Source: Streptomyces sp. NBC_00457
GTDB taxonomy: Bacteria > Actinomycetota > Actinomycetes > Streptomycetales > Streptomycetaceae
Assembly: GCF_036014015.1 (NCBI RefSeq)
Contig: NZ_CP107905.1
Span: 5,704,001 to 5,768,000, forward strand
DNA length: 64,000 nucleotides
Reading direction: 5' to 3'
Below are positions 8,729 through 16,551 of the stretch, one piece after another (position 1 is the first letter of the stretch; each line of letters starts with the position of its first letter). The notes below the pieces were generated by a model. That model was given only the letters and a program-made list of their open reading frames with translations, was not told the DNA's origin and did no database searches. Position numbers and translations under genes: made by a program.

Positions 8729-10127
8729 GCAATTCCTCGGGGCCGTACACCGCTTGGAGCCCGGAACAGCTGATCCCGTTGCGGGAGACCGCCACGAGCG
8801 GAACGGGCTCGTCGGTGATTGCGGCGCGGTGCTTCTGCAGCGCGGCCAGATCGTGGCTGTCGAACACGGAAGTCTCCAGCCACTTGACCGAGCCGAGGAA
8901 GAGCAGTTGCTTGGCCACCGGTTGCCGGTCGGCGCCCACGAGGTCGATCTCGACGTCGTTGCTGCGGGTCCAGTACCCGCCGATCACCGGGGCGGCGGGC
9001 AGGAGCCCGTCCGGCAGGAGACGAGCGAGGGATTCCCGGACCAGCGGTTCGATCGCTCGGCCCCGCCAGCTCGTCCACTGCTCCTTGATCCGGGCCAGAG
9101 TGAGATCTCCTCGCATTCGCTCGATCTCCGCCATGTGCGGATCCAGGAACGCGAGCCAGAACCGCAGGTAGGGGTCGGCCACCCGGTAGCGACGTTCCTT
9201 CGACGGCCGCATCGAGAGCGGCAGCTCGGCCGCCACCACCCGTTTCCCGGTCAGGACATCCGTGGCTCGGGTGAGGGTGGTGTGTGAGATGCCGCCGGCG
9301 GCGCGCGCGATGTTGGTGAACGTTCGCTCTCCGCTTCCGATGGCCCGCAGCACTTCCCGGCTCATCGCCTGTGGTGGGAACTCAGCGGCCAGTGAGCGCT
9401 CGGCGGAGACCAGCAGCGCCGAGATCGGGTTGTCCAGCGAGTCGCGGAGGAACTCCCAGACATCCGCTCCGGCCCGCCACTCCGCGCAGATCAGCGGGAG
9501 ACCGCCCGTGATGAGAGCGGCGTCGAAGGCGTCGGCGGGCTCAAGCCCGAGCATCTCGCCGATATCGGCCGGGTTCAGAGGCCCCACGACCATTTCCCTC
9601 CCCCGTTGATGATAGGGGCGGTCGTAGCTGTTCAGAGCCTCCATCATCGACAGGTCGGATCCGACCAGGAGGAGGAGTACCGGCTTGCGGCTGAGCAGCC
9701 GGTCCCATGCCCGCTGGAGCATGCCCTCGAAGGCGTCGATGCGGTCCATGAGATACGGAACCTCGTCTATGACGACCACGCTCGGGCTGTCATCGGGCAG
9801 GATCTCCGCGAGCAGCCTGAATGCCGCATTCCACTGCTCCGGGGTCTCCTCCGCAAACAGTTCCCGCTCCGGCAGCGTCGATCTGGCGACGGCGTCGAGC
9901 AACTCCGTCAGTTCGTCCTGAGCCGTGCCGCCCGCGGCGGTGAAGAAGAGGTACGGCGTCCCGGTGCGCCGGAGGAACTCCTCGACGAGGCTGGACTTGC
10001 CGACCCGCCGCCTCCCCCGCATGAGAACGCACTGGCCCGGCTTCGCCGACCCGACGGCATCGCGAACCGCCTGCAAGGCGTTGCCGAGCACGTTCAGCTC
10101 GCGGTCCCGCCCGATGAAACGACGCAT
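8706..10127 (-). CDS. AAA ATPase with C-terminal DUF234 domain
   Basis: A 473-residue protein of the prokaryotic (archaeal-type) ATPase group. The Walker A motif is GRRRVGKSSL near residue 39, the Walker B stretch is SVVVIDEVPYL near 120, and a sensor-like LLLLVGSDLSMM follows. A winged-helix region comes near 265-310 (GGISHTTLTRATDVL). The C-terminal third (about 320-470) fits DUF234, a nuclease-fold domain, including the acidic NDVEIDLVG followed by a K in GSVKW, the spacing expected of a D/E-x-K nuclease core. Function is unknown; similar proteins are scattered singletons in bacteria and archaea. A perfect 11-bp inverted repeat lies immediately upstream. Confidence 0.85.
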   Translation of the reverse strand: MRRFIGRDRELNVLGNALQAVRDAVGSAKPGQCVLMRGRRRVGKSSLVEEFLRRTGTPYLFFTAAGGTAQDELTELLDAVARSTLPERELFAEETPEQWNAAFRLLAEILPDDSPSVVVIDEVPYLMDRIDAFEGMLQRAWDRLLSRKPVLLLLVGSDLSMMEALNSYDRPYHQRGREMVVGPLNPADIGEMLGLEPADAFDAALITGGLPLICAEWRAGADVWEFLRDSLDNPISALLVSAERSLAAEFPPQAMSREVLRAIGSGERTFTNIARAAGGISHTTLTRATDVLTGKRVVAAELPLSMRPSKERRYRVADPYLRFWLAFLDPHMAEIERMRGDLTLARIKEQWTSWRGRAIEPLVRESLARLLPDGLLPAAPVIGGYWTRSNDVEIDLVGADRQPVAKQLLFLGSVKWLETSVFDSHDLAALQKHRAAITDEPVPLVAVSRNGISCSGLQAVYGPEELLSAWRRA

Positions 10128-10145
10128 GGCGAGCCTCCCGTTGAA

Positions 10146-10184
10146 GATGGTATCGACAGAGATACTATCGTGATCGATACCATC
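10146..10184. promoter_or_regulatory. 11-bp inverted repeat at the ATPase promoter
   Basis: GATGGTATCGA at 10146-10156 is perfectly inverted at 10174-10184 around a 17-base spacer that itself contains another GATACTATCG-like half site. The first arm is 18 bases upstream of the ATPase start codon, so a protein bound here would block its promoter or leader. No regulator gene is adjacent; autoregulation through the ATPase's winged helix is one possibility (inference). Confidence 0.6.
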
Positions 10185-10191
10185 CCCCTAC

Positions 10192-10671
10192 TCAGTGTCC
10201 CTGCTCCTTCTCGCCCGTGAAACCGGCTGTCATCCCTACGGCTCCGACCAGGGAGACAAGTGCGAGCAGCAGGGCGATCGAGTTCTGGGCGGCGGTGTGC
10301 CCGCTGAGCCGCACTAAGAAGACGTCGGCGTTCGGCTCCTGACCGTCCACACCGGGCTCGTGCTCGTGCGAGGAGACGTGTGGGACCACCGCGCAGCCGA
10401 GGACAGCGCCCACCACGGCCACGGCCGCGATGGTTCCGCGTCTGCTCGGTAGCGTCGGTTCGGCCGCTCGCAGCCGCAGGGTCAGCACCCGCAGGCAGAG
10501 CGCCAGCAGGGGGAGCAGCAGCCCGTCACCCCATGTGGCACTCCGGAAGACAAAGAGGCCGGGAAGCCCTGATGGATGGTCCCCGAAGCTCCAGAAGAGC
10601 AGCAGCGCGACATACCCGGAGCTGAAGATCGCCAGAGGCCAGAGGGCGACACGCCATTTGGTCATGGTCAT
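10192..10671 (-). CDS. Small polytopic membrane protein, unknown function
   Basis: About 159 residues with four hydrophobic segments: VALWPLAIFSSGYVALLLFW, DGLLLPLLALCLRVLTL, IAAVAVVGAVLGCAVV and SIALLLALVSLVGAVGM. A His/Glu-rich extracytoplasmic or loop stretch (VSSHEHEPGVDGQEPNADVF) lies between segments three and four. I do not recognise a family. ATG 10671 is chosen, with a G-rich element 5-10 bases upstream; ATG 10665 is also possible. It lies just outside the left end of the tRNA-Ser island. Confidence 0.65.
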   Translation of the reverse strand: MTMTKWRVALWPLAIFSSGYVALLLFWSFGDHPSGLPGLFVFRSATWGDGLLLPLLALCLRVLTLRLRAAEPTLPSRRGTIAAVAVVGAVLGCAVVPHVSSHEHEPGVDGQEPNADVFLVRLSGHTAAQNSIALLLALVSLVGAVGMTAGFTGEKEQGH

Positions 10672-10834
10672 CGAGGCCCCCCGAAGTTGGACGAAGCCAG
10701 ACGATCGCCCACCAATGCGCGGAGCCAAGTTCTATCGCTCTTCCTGGCTCGCCCGGAAGGTCGCCGATGCCAACTGAGCCCCGGAAGCATCCCCTGTGGG
10801 CAGAAACAAGAACAACGAGGTTCGATAAGCACGC

Positions 10835-10864
10835 CGAAGGGCCCCATCGCAAGCGGTGGGGCCG
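10835..10864 (-). other. Second, diverged copy of the tRNA-Ser terminator hairpin
   Basis: This stretch matches the hairpin at 26721-26750 that follows tRNA-Ser, with four base differences, two of which disturb the stem. It directly adjoins the 42-bp repeat copy. The simplest reading is that it is the original chromosomal flank of tRNA-Ser, displaced when the island entered, while the copy near the tRNA arrived with the island. Confidence 0.6.
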
Positions 10865-10906
10865 TTCGACATCGTGCCCGGTGAGGCACTGGCGGAGGAT
10901 ACGAGA
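10865..10906 (-). repeat. Distal copy of tRNA-Ser 3' end (candidate att site)
   Basis: This segment is identical over 42 bases to 26751-26792 and lies in the same orientation. It includes the last 17 bases of tRNA-Ser(GGA) with its encoded CCA plus the following 25 bases. The match stops sharply within the T-arm at 10907, where the rest of the tRNA is missing. Such partial tRNA 3' duplications are the hallmark of site-specific integration by tyrosine recombinases. Confidence 0.85.
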
Positions 10907-11049
10907 GGGAAATCGACGTTCGGGCGAGCGGTACAGATGAAGGAGCTGTGGCGGCGGCCTTTGCTGCGGCTTGCGCACAGGCTGTGGATCGCGCGAAGGA
11001 TCCAGGTAAGTACGGCGACGGCGACGGGCGCTAGTCGCCATTGAAGTGG

Positions 11050-11080
11050 GTGGGCTGCACCGGGAACGGTGGCAGCCCAC
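11050..11080 (-). terminator. Hairpin after the MFS/cadI operon
   Basis: GTGGGCTGC at 11050-11058 pairs with GCAGCCCAC at 11072-11080, seven bases beyond the stop of the MFS gene. There is no T-run, which is common for Streptomyces terminators. Confidence 0.55.
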
Positions 11081-11086
11081 TGCTCG

Positions 11087-12334
11087 TTACGGGCCCGTAG
11101 ACGGGCCGTCGGCGTGGTGTTGAGGACTGCTCGGTGTGCCTCCCGCCGCGAAGAGGGCCGCGGCGGTGGAGGCCAGCGCGAGGGCGATGAACAGGCCGGG
11201 ATAGCCGCCGAGCGGTCCGGCCAATGCGGCTCCCGCGAACGGTGCCAGGGCAGAAGCGATGGTGGCCGGGGCGGCCAGCAGCCCGGACAGGCGCCCGTAG
11301 TGCGTCGTGCCCCACCGGTCGGTGACGGCCGTGGCCTGGAGCAGGGTGAGGTTGCCTCGCACCATGCCGGCCACGATCGCGATGCCGACAAGGAGAGGGA
11401 AAGGGCCGGAGACCATCGCGAATGCGGCGGTGGTGATCCCGCCCAGACCGATCAGGAGGACGGTGCGAGTCGTGACGCCGGTACGGCGGGCGAGGGTGGT
11501 GTACAGAGTGCGGCCGAGGGTCTGTCCTGCGCCGCCCAGACCGAGGGCCCAGGCGGCGGCCGTCGGGCTGGCCCCACGTTCGATCAGCAGGGGCACGAGG
11601 GCGATGACGACGGCATACATGGCGAAGCTGTTCAGTGTGAGCGCGGTGGCGAGCATCAGGAACGGGCGGCTGCGGATCACCGAGCTGTTGGGGGTGTCCC
11701 GTTGGGAGGGCGACGTTGGCGCGGGCGGCCAGGGTGCTCGTAGCGCGAAGGCGTGAGCGGGGATGGTCACGAGGGCCAGGATCACCGCGAGTACGGCGTA
11801 CGTGGTGCGCCAGCTCAGGTGCTCGGCGAGCGTGGCGGTGAAGGGTGCGAAGGCGGTGGAGGCCAGGCCCCCGGCGAGGGTGACGACGGTGAGGGCGCGG
11901 ATGCGGTCTTCGCCCCACCAGCGGGTGAGGGCGGCGAAGGCGGGTTGGTAGAAGGTGGCGGCCATGGCCACGCCGGCCAGCAGCCAGGCGGCGGTGAAGA
12001 CCGCGAGGTTGGGTGCGTAGGCGATGGCCAGGACGGCGACGACGCCCAGGACGGAGCCGGTGGTCATCACGGCGCGCGGGCCTCGGCGGTCGAGGATGCG
12101 GCCGACGGGGATGCCGGTGAGGGCGGACACGAGGAGCGCGCCCGAGAAGGCTCCGGTGGTCGCGGTCGCCGACCAGCCCGTGGCCGCGGTGATCTGGGGG
12201 TTCAGCACGGGGAAGGCGTAGTAGACGATTCCCCAGCTGGTGATCTGGGTGGCGCACAGGGCGGGCAGGGCGGCGCGAGGCCGTGACCGGTCTCCCGTTC
12301 CGGTCACGGCCTCGCTGGTGTGGAGGTTGGTCAT
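11087..12334 (-). CDS. MFS transporter of the island
   Basis: A 415-residue major-facilitator permease with about 12 membrane segments. The loop 2-3 motif is GIPVGRILDRRGPRA, and a His/Pro/Thr-rich tail ends the protein. It is the last gene of a minus-strand operon: flavoprotein (12844), cadI (12342), then this gene 7 bases later with no strong ribosome site, so translation is probably coupled. An arsenical or toxic-metalloid efflux role is inferred from the company it keeps. The island has no ArsB or Acr3, which makes the two MFS proteins the candidate pumps. Substrate unproven. Confidence 0.85.
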   Translation of the reverse strand: MTNLHTSEAVTGTGDRSRPRAALPALCATQITSWGIVYYAFPVLNPQITAATGWSATATTGAFSGALLVSALTGIPVGRILDRRGPRAVMTTGSVLGVVAVLAIAYAPNLAVFTAAWLLAGVAMAATFYQPAFAALTRWWGEDRIRALTVVTLAGGLASTAFAPFTATLAEHLSWRTTYAVLAVILALVTIPAHAFALRAPWPPAPTSPSQRDTPNSSVIRSRPFLMLATALTLNSFAMYAVVIALVPLLIERGASPTAAAWALGLGGAGQTLGRTLYTTLARRTGVTTRTVLLIGLGGITTAAFAMVSGPFPLLVGIAIVAGMVRGNLTLLQATAVTDRWGTTHYGRLSGLLAAPATIASALAPFAGAALAGPLGGYPGLFIALALASTAAALFAAGGTPSSPQHHADGPSTGP

Positions 12335-12341
12335 CGGCGGA

Positions 12342-12815
12342 TCAGCAGCAGCCGCCCGCGACGGACGGTTCCTTCGCGCCGGCGTCGGTGTCGGTGTCGG
12401 CCGGGCCGGTGCAGCAGGTGCTGCCCTGTTGCTTGGCCAGGGAGTCGGCGTCGGCCTTGACGACGTACACCTCCCAGGGTTCCTGGCCGGGGCCGTGGAC
12501 CCAGACCTTGTCCTGGAGGGCGTAGCAGCAGGTGGTGTCGTTCTCCACGTCGGTGGCGAGGCCGGCCTCGCTCAGGCGGGAGGTGGCGGCGTGGACGGCC
12601 TCGGTGCTGTCGACCTCGACGCCGAGGTGGTCCATACGCGTTTCCTCACCCGCCGCGGCCTCAATCAGGACGAGCTTGAGCGGGGGCTCGGCGACGGCGA
12701 AGTTGGCGTAGCCGTCGCGGAGTTTGGCGGGCTCGGTGCCGAGGAGCTTGGTGTAGAACGCGATGGACGCGTCGAGATCGGGGACGCGGAGGGCGAGCTG
12801 TACGCGGGACGACAT
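12342..12815 (-). CDS. cadI: ArsI/CadI family vicinal-oxygen-chelate protein
   Basis: A 157-residue VOC-fold protein that closely follows the actinobacterial CadI pattern (VQLALRVPDLDASIAFYTKL, GYANFAVAEPPLKLVLIE, DHLGVEV, TTCCYALQDKVWV). The vicinal Cys pair in TTCCY corresponds to the pair that binds trivalent organoarsenicals in ArsI C-As lyase. The His of DHLGVEV and the Glu of PWEVY are candidate Fe ligands, but the first ligand position carries Gln (VQLAL) instead of His, as in CadI. The C-terminal tail adds two more Cys pairs (STCC and GGCC). Start ATG 12815 has AAGGAGG upstream. It may cleave methylarsenite or bind Cd/As; which one is unresolved. Confidence 0.88.
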   Translation of the reverse strand: MSSRVQLALRVPDLDASIAFYTKLLGTEPAKLRDGYANFAVAEPPLKLVLIEAAAGEETRMDHLGVEVDSTEAVHAATSRLSEAGLATDVENDTTCCYALQDKVWVHGPGQEPWEVYVVKADADSLAKQQGSTCCTGPADTDTDAGAKEPSVAGGCC

Positions 12816-12843
12816 GGCGAACCTCCTTGGATGGGTGTGGAGT

Positions 12844-14217
12844 TCAGCAGCTGCCAGAGGTGGTGGCCGGGGCGCCGAGGCCGATCTGGAGGGTGGCGGG
12901 GGCCGCGCAGCATCCGCCGCCGTCGCTGCTCTGCGCGGCGTCGGGGTCGTCGAACAGGCCCGCCCCACCGCACACTCCGGTCTCCGGCAGGGTCAGCTCG
13001 ACGCGCTCGGCGGCCTCCTGGTCTCCGGCGAGTGACGCGGCGATGGAGCGGACCTGCTCGTAACCGGTCATCGCCAAGAACGTGGGCGCGCGGCCGTAGG
13101 ACTTCATCCCGACCAGGTAGATGCCCATCTCCGGATGGGACAGCTCGTTCACGCCGTGCGGATACACCGTGCCGCAGGAGTGCACGTTCGGGTCGATGAG
13201 CGGGGCCAGCGCGGTCGGCGCCTGGAGGCGCTCGTCCAGGCCGAGGCGAACCTCGGAGAGGAAGGACAGGTCGGGGCGGAAGCCGGTCAGCACGATGATC
13301 TCGTCGACGGGGTCGAGGCGGCGGCCGTCTTCTGCGACGAGCACCAGGCGGCCGTCGACGTCGCGCTCTACGGCCTCGGTGCGGAACCCCGTGGCGGCCG
13401 ACGCGTGGCCGCTCTCGACAGCGGCCTTGGCACGCAGGCCGAGGGCACCGCGGGCCGGAAGCTCGTCGGCCTCGCCGCCGCCGTACGTGGAGCCGGTGAT
13501 CCCGCGACGCAGGATCCACACCGCGTGCGTGCCCGCCTCCTCCTTCGCCAGGTCTGCGAGATAGGCCAGCGCCGTGAAGGCGGAGGCCCCGGAGCCGACC
13601 ACCGCGGTGCGCTTGCCGGCATAGCGAGAGCGGACCGCCGGGTCCTTCAGGTCCGGGACGCGATAGGAGATGTGCTCGGCGGCTGCCTTCTCCCCGAGGG
13701 CGGACAGGCCGTCCGCGCCGATCGGGCTGGGCACGGACCACGTACCGGAGGCATCAATGACGGCGCGGGCGGTGATCCGCTCCTCGCGGCCGTCCGCGTG
13801 TGTGACGTGCACGGTGAAGGGCTGCTCGGCACGGCCCGAGTCGACGATCCGGTCGCGGCCGGCGCGGGCCACCCCGGTCACTGTGGCGCCGTAGCGGATC
13901 TTGTCGCCGAGGGTGTCGGCGAGCGGCTGGAGGTACTGCTCGGCCCAGTCGCCGCCAGTGGGATACACCGACCCGTCGGGGCGGACCCAGCCGGTCGGGG
14001 CGAGCAGCTTCTCGGCGGCGGGGTCGGTGACCTCGGACCAGGGGGAGAACAGCCGGACGTGCGCCCAGTCTCGTACGGCTGTGCCGGCGGATGGTCCGGC
14101 TTCCAGGACCAGCGGTTCGAGGCCGCGCTCGGTGAGATGGGCGGCGGCGGCCAGGCCGATGGGGCCTGCTCCGATGACCACGACGGGCAGCTGGTCGGTG
14201 GTGGTGGGCGCGTTCAC
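12844..14217 (-). CDS. FAD/NAD(P)-binding monooxygenase-like flavoprotein
   Basis: A 457-residue flavoprotein. The FAD GxGxxG is at the N-terminus (VVIGAGPIGLAAAAHL), a second dinucleotide motif lies in TAVVGSGASAFTALAYL near residue 208, and the conserved ATG-like IIVLTGFRPDLSF comes near 330. The C-terminus is unusual: a roughly 45-residue Gly/Ala tail with Cys at GVCGGAG, GGGCCAAP and the terminal GSC. I take GTG 14217 as the start because AAGGGGA precedes it; the longer frame would run through the ArsR operator. It is the first gene of the operon with cadI and an MFS gene. Oxidation of an arsenical is plausible but not shown. Confidence 0.8.
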   Translation of the reverse strand: MNAPTTTDQLPVVVIGAGPIGLAAAAHLTERGLEPLVLEAGPSAGTAVRDWAHVRLFSPWSEVTDPAAEKLLAPTGWVRPDGSVYPTGGDWAEQYLQPLADTLGDKIRYGATVTGVARAGRDRIVDSGRAEQPFTVHVTHADGREERITARAVIDASGTWSVPSPIGADGLSALGEKAAAEHISYRVPDLKDPAVRSRYAGKRTAVVGSGASAFTALAYLADLAKEEAGTHAVWILRRGITGSTYGGGEADELPARGALGLRAKAAVESGHASAATGFRTEAVERDVDGRLVLVAEDGRRLDPVDEIIVLTGFRPDLSFLSEVRLGLDERLQAPTALAPLIDPNVHSCGTVYPHGVNELSHPEMGIYLVGMKSYGRAPTFLAMTGYEQVRSIAASLAGDQEAAERVELTLPETGVCGGAGLFDDPDAAQSSDGGGCCAAPATLQIGLGAPATTSGSC

Positions 14218-14233
14218 AATGTTCCCCTTTATT

Positions 14234-14247
14234 TCGACACCTGTCGA
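14234..14247. promoter_or_regulatory. Palindrome TCGACA-CC-TGTCGA
   Basis: This perfect 6-bp inverted repeat with a 2-base spacer lies about 17 bases upstream of the flavoprotein start. It shares the TCGAC half-site with the larger operator 30 bases away and may be an auxiliary ArsR half-site pair. Confidence 0.45.
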
Positions 14248-14273
14248 TGTCCTACGGGCAAGCATGGCACCTG

Positions 14274-14307
14274 ATTCGACAAGCGTCAACATAGACATCC
14301 GTCGAAT
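14274..14307. promoter_or_regulatory. Candidate ArsR operator of the flavoprotein-cadI-MFS operon
   Basis: ATTCGAC at 14274-14280 is inverted as GTCGAAT at 14301-14307 with a 20-base spacer containing GTCAACATAGACA. The same layout and much of the same core recur at 15929-15960 in front of the ArsR gene at 15953, so that ArsR probably controls both promoters. Confidence 0.7.
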
Positions 14308-14358
14308 TCAGTCGCCCGTGCAGCGAGTCGACGTCCTTGTGAGCGGCGGCTTCGCGGC

Positions 14359-15492
14359 TCACGCCCGGTTGCGCCGGACGAGCGTCGCGACGAGTCCCGT
14401 CGCCATCAGCGCAACGACGGCAGCGACTGCCCCGTATCCGAAGGCGTCGGCCACGGGCCCGCCGAGCAGCGGAGCGAGCAGGTAGCCCAGGATGCCGATC
14501 TGGGACCACAGCACCATGGCTGTCACGATGCGCTGTGCCGGCACGGCGTCGAGGAGGACGCCGGTGGCTCCGGTGTTGGCCAGGCCGATGCCGGCCCCCG
14601 CTATGGCGAGTGCCGCGATCCACACCGGTACAGCTGAACTGGCTCCGGCGGCCGCGAACCCGGCAACCACCAGCACGGTGGAGGCCGGCAGCACCCGCCG
14701 CGGCTGCCACCGGGCCGCCACGACTCCGGCCACCGCCACCAGTACCGACGTCGCCGCATACATCGCCCCGATCTGGGACTGGCCCAGCCTGGTGCCGAAG
14801 TGCAGCGGCAGTACCCCTTCGAGCGTGCCGAGCGACATCACGGCGAAGGCGATTCCGACGCCGGCCGCCCGGAATCCGGGTGAGCGCAGAGCGCGCCGGT
14901 CGGTGGTGAAGGCGCCCGTCGACGCGGGAAGCCGGAGCGTCAGCACGGGCGCGACCGCAAGGAGGACGAGGGCGAGGTAGGCGGCGAAGGGGCCCCTCAC
15001 CCCTTGGATCGCCCCGAGCAGCGGGCCCAGAAGGCCGCCTGCAGAGTAGGCGGCGTAGATGCGGCTCATGCACACGTACTCCTGGCCGGGCCAGGCGGCC
15101 AGGGTGGCGAAGGTGATCCCCAGCCATAGGCACCCCGAGCCCAGGCCCATCACCAGACGGGAGACGGCGAAGACGGCAAGACCGGTGCCGAAGACGAACC
15201 CGAGGCTGCCCGCAGCGACCAGCAGCAGTCCCACCAGAACCAGCTGTGCCGGACTGCTGCGCTGGACGACAACCCCGCCCAGCGCGAAACCTGCGACCAT
15301 CCCCAGCGGGAACATGGCGACCAGCATTCCCATCGCCGTGGCGCCGGCCCCGGTCTGCGCGGCCAGGCCGGGAAGCACCGGTGCGATCAGGCTGTACCCG
15401 GCCGCGTCCAGCGCGCCCAGCCCCAGCAGCAGCGCATAGACGGCACCGGAACGGATCGGTGCCCGCTCAACCGCTCCGGCATCCGTGCTCAT
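14359..15492 (-). CDS. Second MFS transporter of the island
   Basis: A 377-residue permease with about 12 hydrophobic segments and short loops. It has no arsenic-specific motif that I can name. ATG 15492 overlaps the TGA of the upstream ArsR gene (ATGA), so the pair is translationally coupled and should be induced together. It ends about 50 bases before the operator of the next minus-strand operon. The overall shape is that of a drug/H+ antiporter; an arsenical, phosphoglycerate-arsenate or other toxic substrate is guesswork. Confidence 0.82.
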   Translation of the reverse strand: MSTDAGAVERAPIRSGAVYALLLGLGALDAAGYSLIAPVLPGLAAQTGAGATAMGMLVAMFPLGMVAGFALGGVVVQRSSPAQLVLVGLLLVAAGSLGFVFGTGLAVFAVSRLVMGLGSGCLWLGITFATLAAWPGQEYVCMSRIYAAYSAGGLLGPLLGAIQGVRGPFAAYLALVLLAVAPVLTLRLPASTGAFTTDRRALRSPGFRAAGVGIAFAVMSLGTLEGVLPLHFGTRLGQSQIGAMYAATSVLVAVAGVVAARWQPRRVLPASTVLVVAGFAAAGASSAVPVWIAALAIAGAGIGLANTGATGVLLDAVPAQRIVTAMVLWSQIGILGYLLAPLLGGPVADAFGYGAVAAVVALMATGLVATLVRRNRA

Positions 15493-15845
15493 CAGCCGCC
15501 TCGCCGTCGTCCGCGCGCCGCACTGCTTCCGCTCCGAGCGGGTGCGGGGCGCCCCATGACGACATCGGCGGCCGAGGGGAAGGCTTCGACGCACTCCTCG
15601 TTCAGCCGGTACCGGCTGAACGAGCCTTCCCGCTCGACCAGCACGAAGCCCACCTCCGCCAGCCCCTTCAGGTGATGGGAGACCGTCGACTGCCCCACCT
15701 CCACCTCCTCGACGATCTGGCCCACCGTCAGTGGCTCACCGCTGCGCGCGAGCAGCGTCACGATCTGAATGCGGGTGGCATCGGCCAGCGCCTTGAACCA
15801 GGTGGCGTACTGCTCGGCCTCGGAACGTTCCAGAAGTTTGCTCAT
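15492..15845 (-). CDS. ArsR/SmtB-family repressor lacking metal-site cysteines
   Basis: A 117-residue winged helix-turn-helix protein (FKALADATRIQIVTLL, then VGQSTVSHHLKGL as the recognition helix). Where arsenic-sensing ArsR proteins carry ELCVCDL, this one reads PLTVGQIVEEV, and there is no Cys anywhere in the protein, so it cannot sense As(III) by the classical thiolate site. The start ATG 15845 lies inside an inverted repeat and lacks a ribosome site, which suggests a leaderless or very short-leader transcript. It is coupled to the MFS gene. The true signal is unknown. Confidence 0.85.
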   Translation of the reverse strand: MSKLLERSEAEQYATWFKALADATRIQIVTLLARSGEPLTVGQIVEEVEVGQSTVSHHLKGLAEVGFVLVEREGSFSRYRLNEECVEAFPSAADVVMGRPAPARSGSSAARGRRRGG

Positions 15846-15868
15846 CGGTAATCGACGATAACCGATGA
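15842..15868. promoter_or_regulatory. Operator of the Cys-less ArsR gene
   Basis: TCATCGGT at 15842-15849 is inverted as ACCGATGA at 15861-15868 around an 11-base AT-rich spacer. The left arm contains the start codon of the ArsR gene itself, consistent with autorepression. Confidence 0.65.
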
Positions 15869-15928
15869 GCTGGCAATGGGACAGAGGGTAGGACCGCGCC
15901 CCCGGGCCCTCTGCCCCTCGCTCACTGG

Positions 15929-15960
15929 TTCGACGTATGTCAACATAGATGCATGTCGAA
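15929..15960. promoter_or_regulatory. Candidate operator of the Cys-rich ArsR gene
   Basis: TTCGAC at 15929-15934 is inverted as GTCGAA at 15955-15960 with a 20-base spacer that includes GTCAACATAGAT. The start codon of the downstream arsR (15953) is inside the right arm. It is the twin of the site at 14274-14307. Confidence 0.72.
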
Positions 15961-16330
15961 TACGAAGGTGCTGCCGCTGCTGGAGCCGGAGGTCCCCGAG
16001 GCTGTGGCACCGTGCTGCCCGCCGCTGACCGAGCGCCCCTTCACCGCCGAAGAGGCCGAGCGGACGGCGAAGATGTTCAAAGCGCTCGGCGATCCGGTGC
16101 GGCTGCGGCTGTTCTCCGCCGTGGCCTCCCACGAGGGTGGCGAGGCGTGCGTGTGCGACATCTCCGACGTGGGCGTGTCCCAGCCGACCGTTTCCCATCA
16201 CCTGAAGAAGCTCAAGGAGGCCGGGCTGCTCACCTCCGAGCGGCGCGGCACCTGGGTGTACTACCGGGTCGAGCCGTCCGTGCTGGCGGCCATGGGCAAG
16301 CTGCTGACGAGCGCATCGGCTGCAGCCTGA
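15953..16330 (+). CDS. arsR: ArsR-family arsenic-responsive repressor
   Basis: A 125-residue ArsR/SmtB repressor. The winged helix is clear (FKALGDPVRLRLF; VSQPTVSHHLKKL). It carries Cys in three places: a vicinal pair in APCCPPL near residues 21-22 and the ACVCDI pair in the sensing helix. This resembles ArsR proteins that bind As(III) through an N-terminal Cys pair plus the helix Cys. The ATG is inside its own operator, so the message is probably leaderless. It is divergent from the Cys-less ArsR and probably also represses the flavoprotein-cadI-MFS operon through the matching site at 14274. Confidence 0.9.
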   Translation: MSNTKVLPLLEPEVPEAVAPCCPPLTERPFTAEEAERTAKMFKALGDPVRLRLFSAVASHEGGEACVCDISDVGVSQPTVSHHLKKLKEAGLLTSERRGTWVYYRVEPSVLAAMGKLLTSASAAA

Positions 16331-16551
16331 CCACGATCAGGAACCTGGGGCAAAACCGCGTCCATTCCGCCTGCCGCGTCTACGCGACCGCCATGCGTCG
16401 GCATCCGTGCAATCGGCGGGTGTGAACGCATCGGACGACACCATTGCCGCCGACGCGACGTGGTCCTCCTTGAAGGGCGCTTCCCTGCTGCCTGCTTGCA
16501 GAGCTCCCAAATGCCGGGGCCGTTGTCAGTGCCCGCGTGGATGATGGGGCG

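Noticed and set aside
10907..11049. Integrase remnant next to the left att copy
   Set aside because: Both strands were read; no tyrosine-recombinase motif (R...HxxR...Y) or serine-recombinase pattern could be recognised.
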